From Woeseiaceae bacterium (GTDB taxonomy: Bacteria > Pseudomonadota > Gammaproteobacteria > Steroidobacterales > Woeseiaceae), in the NCBI GenBank assembly GCA_028279985.1, contig JANQMR010000011.1, positions 186,001 to 250,000 on the forward strand: a stretch of 64,000 nt of DNA. The letters run 5' to 3'. Shown here piece by piece: positions 60,866 through 64,000 of the stretch. Below the pieces are notes generated by a model. That model saw only the letters and a list, made by a program, of their open reading frames with translations. It had not been told where the DNA came from and did not search any database. Every line of letters begins with the position of its first letter. The stretch's first letter is position 1. The translations under genes were made by a program, and so were the position numbers.

Positions 60866-61843
60866 TCAGCCTTGGTTCAGGAGATTGCGCAGGCGTGACA
60901 ATGCGTCTTTGAGTTGTACCCGGGCTGCGTCGCAGTCATCGAGACAACTCCGCATTTGATCGGCCAGGTCCGGTTGCCGGCCATCGGTGATGCCGTCCGG
61001 CGAATCGGACGACGAATCGGACGGCGAATCGGTCCGTGAGCGTAGTACCGCTTCGTAGACCTCGCGGGTTGCTCTGGTGGGGGCGACGCCGAGCTCGCTC
61101 CTGAGCCGCTCCACCAGTTCGCGATACAAGCTGATCGACTGCTCGTGCTGGCCGCTTTTGGCGTACAAACGCAACATTCTCCGGTGTGTGGATTCCCGTA
61201 CCGGATCGAGCTCCAGGATCTTCCGTCCGTAACGTATCGCAGTCCTGGGCCGGCCGGCCTCCGCCATCGCACGAAACAGCGCGTTCAGCCCCCTGAGATA
61301 CAGGCGCCTCAGCCTTTCGCGTTCGTAGATCACCCAGTCCTCGACCGAACCCTCGAGCAGGTCGCCGCTGTACTGGTCCAACGCAGCCTTGAGCGTCGCG
61401 ATCCGGCGATCGGCCGGCATCGTCGATGCATCATCCTCGAAGGCACGGACGCCGGTCTCGAGCTCCAGCACGTCGGCGGTGAAGCTGCTTTCCCAGTTGA
61501 AGCCGACCTCGCCGTTCGAGGAGACGACGACGTACGTGCCCTTCTCGATGCCGACGGGTTCCAGTACCCGGCGCAGGCGCCATAACGCGGTTCTGAACGA
61601 CCTCGTCGCGGACTCGGGAGTCGCCAACGGCCACAGGCGGTCCGCGATCAGTTCGCGGCGATGCGGACGCCGCCCCTGCAGCAACAGACAGGCAATCAAC
61701 AAGCGGGACGGACGGCCGAGCGGTACGAACTGTCCGGTGCGCGTGTGTAATGCGGTAGGGCAGCCGAAAAGGCCAATTTTCAGTGCCGGTTCGCTCAAGC
61801 CATCGGCCCTACCTGTTTTCTGGCGGCGCCACCGCCGAATCAA
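60866..61843 (-). CDS. BTAD-domain transcriptional regulator
   Basis: 325 aa. N-terminal winged-helix (LKIGLFGCPTALHTRTGQFVPLGRPSRLLIACLLLQGRRPHRRELIADRLWP, in short LLLQGRRPHRRELIADRLWP) and a bacterial transcriptional-activation TPR domain (YSGDLLEGSVEDWVIYERERL, RKILELDPVRESTHRRMLRLYAKSGQHEQSISLYREL). SARP/BTAD type. It sits directly at the head of the eCIS genes and is their likely regulator. No ATPase domain. Confidence 0.9.
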   Translation of the reverse strand: MIRRWRRQKTGRADGLSEPALKIGLFGCPTALHTRTGQFVPLGRPSRLLIACLLLQGRRPHRRELIADRLWPLATPESATRSFRTALWRLRRVLEPVGIEKGTYVVVSSNGEVGFNWESSFTADVLELETGVRAFEDDASTMPADRRIATLKAALDQYSGDLLEGSVEDWVIYERERLRRLYLRGLNALFRAMAEAGRPRTAIRYGRKILELDPVRESTHRRMLRLYAKSGQHEQSISLYRELVERLRSELGVAPTRATREVYEAVLRSRTDSPSDSSSDSPDGITDGRQPDLADQMRSCLDDCDAARVQLKDALSRLRNLLNQG

Positions 61844-62072
61844 GGATGCCCGCCGTGACGCATGGCAGGCCGTCGGTCGCTCGTTCTGGGGTCAGGTACC
61901 CACTAATCTTGTTTGTGCGACGCCTTTAGCATAGTTGGGGCATTATGTTTGGTCAAACCCGCAGGTGTGCGACACCGAACAGTCGTTTGTGTAGCGAAAA
62001 CACGCCTGTTCGAAGCCGTCGTTGCGGTTGTCCGTTGCGATCATCGCCCCGGCCGCGTTCCGTTACGGCCAA

Positions 62073-62128
62073 AGTAGATAAACCAAGGTAGATAGACCAA
62101 GGTAGATAGACCAAGGTAGATAAAAAAG
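62073..62128. repeat. 14-bp tandem repeat, 4 copies
   Basis: AAGTAGATAAACCA, AGGTAGATAGACCA twice, then AGGTAGATAAAAAA, the last merging with the terminator A-run. Confidence 0.9.
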
Positions 62129-62146
62129 GGCCGCTTTCGCGGCCCA
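62123..62146 (-). terminator. Intrinsic terminator
   Basis: On the minus strand GGGCCGC-GAAA-GCGGCCC is followed by TTTTTT. Ends the transcript of the 62217-62543 gene and insulates the BTAD gene. Confidence 0.88.
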
Positions 62147-62216
62147 ATAGTCCCAAACTGCCAGGGGGACAGTCCGGGGTGGAGCTGGCCCGGGGTGGAA
62201 CTGCCGGGAAGCGTGC

Positions 62217-62543
62217 TCAGCCGCCTCGCCGATCCGGGTTCCTGCGTCGGTCCGGCATGGTCGGCAACTTGTCCATCAATGCGTTCACTAGCGGGTCCAT
62301 TAACGGGTCCACTGCCGGGTCCACGACTGAGATCACCGCCGGGTGCGCCGTTGTGTCCACCTGTGGGACCGCCGTCGGCGAATCGTCGGCGAGGCCCGTG
62401 CCGTGAACCGCCCGATCCGCCATCTCCGCGCGGCGACGCGTAGCCTGCCGGCGTGCGGCGTAATTCGGGTTCCTGCGCTCACGGTCGCCTTTCTCGCTGG
62501 TGTGATCGATCACGCAATACTGTTTTTCACGATCGTTCGACAT
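62217..62543 (-). CDS. Small hypothetical protein
   Basis: 108 aa, Arg-rich start (MSNDREKQYCVIDHTSEKGDR) and a short repetitive DP stretch (VDPAVDPLMDPLVNALMD), C-terminus DRRRNPDRRGG. No family recognised. A good terminator 71 bp downstream in the same direction supports a transcribed gene. Confidence 0.5.
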   Translation of the reverse strand: MSNDREKQYCVIDHTSEKGDRERRNPNYAARRQATRRRAEMADRAVHGTGLADDSPTAVPQVDTTAHPAVISVVDPAVDPLMDPLVNALMDKLPTMPDRRRNPDRRGG

Positions 62544-62821
62544 AGTCCATTACGGCGTCCGCTCCGGCCGGGCGTTTCTGTGCCGTCATGGGTATAAGCG
62601 TAGAAGACCGGCGAATCGCCTCACGCACGACGATTCTGTTTCGGCCGGATGACGAAAACGGTGGGTTAGGAAATCGGCAGCGGCAATGTCGTCGCCGATT
62701 CAGGCGTGGACGATGCCGAAGAAACACCGGCCAGGGCGAAGCTCGTATCGGCTATCCTGGAAGCGATTGCACAACGCGGTTCGACACGGCAGCAGGCGTC
62801 ACTGCCGTAGTGTTGCAGGTT

Positions 62822-63748
62822 TTAATACCTCGGCACGCTCGAATCGATCTCGATCGACCAGGCTTCGATACCGCCTTCGAGGTTGTAGACGTCTTTGTAC
62901 CCGAGTTGCCGGAAGCGTTCGGCGGCGGCGCGACTGCGGACGCCGGTGTGACACTGAAACACGAGCGGGGTGTCGGCCGGCAGGTTTCGGATTTCGTTTT
63001 CGGCGGCCTCGTCCAGCGGTATCGCGGCCGCGATGCTCGCCATCTGCCGCTCGGCGGGCCCGCGCACGTCCAGCAGCCGCAAGTTCCCGCCTTCGTCCAG
63101 CCGGCGCTTCAACTCGGTCACGCTCATGGGCTGAACGGCCGGCGGCGCATTGGGAATATCGAAATGCAATGCGCTGCCCTGCAAGCTGTCGACGACATCG
63201 ATGGTCAGACCGTCGGCGCGCCCGGCCGTACTCGGGTCCATGAATACCGGGATACCCGACATGTCGGCCCGAACCGCCTGCTCCCGGGGAGGCCCGAGGT
63301 CCAGACGGACTTCCCAGCGTGCGCTGATTTGCACGTGCAGCGCCGCTCCATCCTCCTGTTGCAATGCGTTACGGATTGCCGCAAGCGCGGCGTCGGAGCC
63401 ATGGATTCGGGGCACTGTCGGTTCCGGCCGCTCGATCCCCAATACGCCGTAGAGGTCCCCACGCTCGAACAACTCGCTGACGATGTCGCAGCCGCCAATC
63501 AGCGTACCGTCGACGTAGAGTTGGGGGATGGTCGGCCATTGACCGTAAGCTTTGATCGCTTCGCGCAGCGAGGCGTCCTGCAAGACATCGACGGTCGCGT
63601 AATCGGGTAGGAGCGTATCGAGTATTCCCGCAGTCCGGGCTGAAAAACCGCATTGCGGCCGGGACCGGTTGCCCTTCATGAAGAGGACGACGGGATGTGC
63701 GTTCAGGACGGATTCGATCGCCGCTTGCGAGTGTTCGTCTATGGACAT
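62822..63748 (-). CDS. Monothiol glutaredoxin - A-type-like - rhodanese fusion
   Basis: 308 aa. Residues 1-105 are a Grx4-type monothiol glutaredoxin (C33GFS36; WPTIPQLYVDGTLIGGCDI). Residues ~118-200 look like an IscA/HesB-like fold lacking the metal-binding Cys. Residues ~208-300 are a rhodanese domain with active Cys266 in CHTGVRSR. Likely works in iron-sulfur or sulfur handling in the cytoplasm. Complete. Confidence 0.9.
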   Translation of the reverse strand: MSIDEHSQAAIESVLNAHPVVLFMKGNRSRPQCGFSARTAGILDTLLPDYATVDVLQDASLREAIKAYGQWPTIPQLYVDGTLIGGCDIVSELFERGDLYGVLGIERPEPTVPRIHGSDAALAAIRNALQQEDGAALHVQISARWEVRLDLGPPREQAVRADMSGIPVFMDPSTAGRADGLTIDVVDSLQGSALHFDIPNAPPAVQPMSVTELKRRLDEGGNLRLLDVRGPAERQMASIAAAIPLDEAAENEIRNLPADTPLVFQCHTGVRSRAAAERFRQLGYKDVYNLEGGIEAWSIEIDSSVPRY

Positions 63749-63808
63749 CGGAACTCCTGCCGGTACTCACTTCGGACCCGCCACCCGGCCGGTGACGGGG
63801 CAGCCAAG

Positions 63809-64000
63809 CTACTCGAGGGCTTCCTGCTTGTCAATGTAGTTTCGAAACGCTACTACCTGGGTGTTTCGCAAATGTCGGCGCGGCGGTATGGGCGCTGCCG
63901 CCGCCTGCTCGCGGCGGCCCGAAAGCTGCTTCAGCATCGCCCGGTAGACGAAGCCCCGCGCTTTTTTCTTGTGCCCTCCCAGTATCGGCTGAATGGTGTT
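63809..64000 (-). CDS. C-terminal end of an unknown protein (partial)
   Basis: Open in frame from the window edge for 63 codons, ending in NYIDKQEALE before TAG. High third-position GC supports coding; begins outside the window. No family recognised (contains HKKKARGFVYRAMLKQLSGRR). Confidence 0.4.
   Translation of the reverse strand, partial: NTIQPILGGHKKKARGFVYRAMLKQLSGRREQAAAAPIPPRRHLRNTQVVAFRNYIDKQEALE

Larger units (their letters stand above)
61844..62216. other. 373-bp gap upstream of the BTAD gene
   Basis: Contains the BTAD promoter region, 14-bp tandem repeats and, at its right end, the minus-strand terminator of the small gene at 62217-62543. No gene seen. Confidence 0.6.

Noticed and set aside
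38312-61843. Contractile phage or prophage
   Set aside because: No capsid, terminase, portal, integrase or lysis genes; order and families are those of eCIS.
62073-62128. CRISPR array
   Set aside because: Units are adjacent 14-bp copies with no unique spacers; the same applies to the other minisatellites.

Overview
The window reads as chromosome of a gammaproteobacterium with a TonB/FecIR-rich lifestyle. Evidence is three TonB receptor + FecR + sigma modules, a NodT-type outer-membrane factor, a PEP-CTERM protein and proteobacterial-type lasso peptide genes. GC is mostly high; by eye the first ~6.6 kb is less GC-rich than the rest. I cannot name a genus. Nothing was searched: all assignments come from motifs, gene order and remembered family features.

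Layout. (1) 1-8.4 kb: the right end of a lasso-peptide locus. It holds the 3' part of an ABC exporter (+), then on the minus strand an ECF sigma factor, FecR, a TonB receptor with an STN signalling domain, and a lasso-peptide isopeptidase. (2) 9.0-18.3 kb: a second lasso locus. It has a LuxR-family solo regulator, a 28-bp perfect palindrome, a promoter, a 51-aa lasso precursor, a terminator and a lasso cyclase (asparagine-synthetase-like). These are followed by a second STN TonB receptor, FecR and a sigma-region-4 protein. Two small XRE regulators resemble restriction-modification controller (C) proteins and lie directly behind C-box-like operators. No lasso B (RRE/protease) gene is in the window. 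(3) 18.3-23.6 kb: an NhaC antiporter, then a toxin-antitoxin island (VapBC, an orphan antitoxin with a truncated PIN toxin, RelE/ParE with its antitoxin, AbrB+PIN) and a SAM methyltransferase. (4) 23.9-29.3 kb: a third ECF sigma/FecR/TonB receptor module. (5) 29.5-33.8 kb: a PEP-CTERM protein with a 7TM-type histidine kinase and a NarL-type response regulator. (6) 33.8-38.1 kb: a DevABC-like ABC exporter with a NodT outer-membrane factor. (7) 38.3-61.8 kb: a nearly complete extracellular contractile injection system (eCIS, Afp/PVC-like) transcribed leftwards. It has a BTAD-type regulator at its head, a VWA/TIM-barrel-like/3-TM protein of unknown role and a terminal DUF4157 protein. (8) 62-64 kb: a small hypothetical gene with a clear terminator, a glutaredoxin/rhodanese fusion and a partial frame.

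How it may work together. The lasso genes would make a threaded peptide (predicted Gly1-Glu8 ring), export it, re-import it through a TonB receptor that signals via FecR to a sigma factor, and linearise it with the isopeptidase. The palindrome/promoter geometry suggests LuxR-type activation of the precursor. The C-box-like sites suggest a second, C-protein layer of control shared by both lasso loci. The eCIS genes encode sheath, tube, spike, baseplate, tape measure, ATPase and cap. Short tandem repeats (13-15 bp or 36 bp, each different) recur between genes throughout the window.
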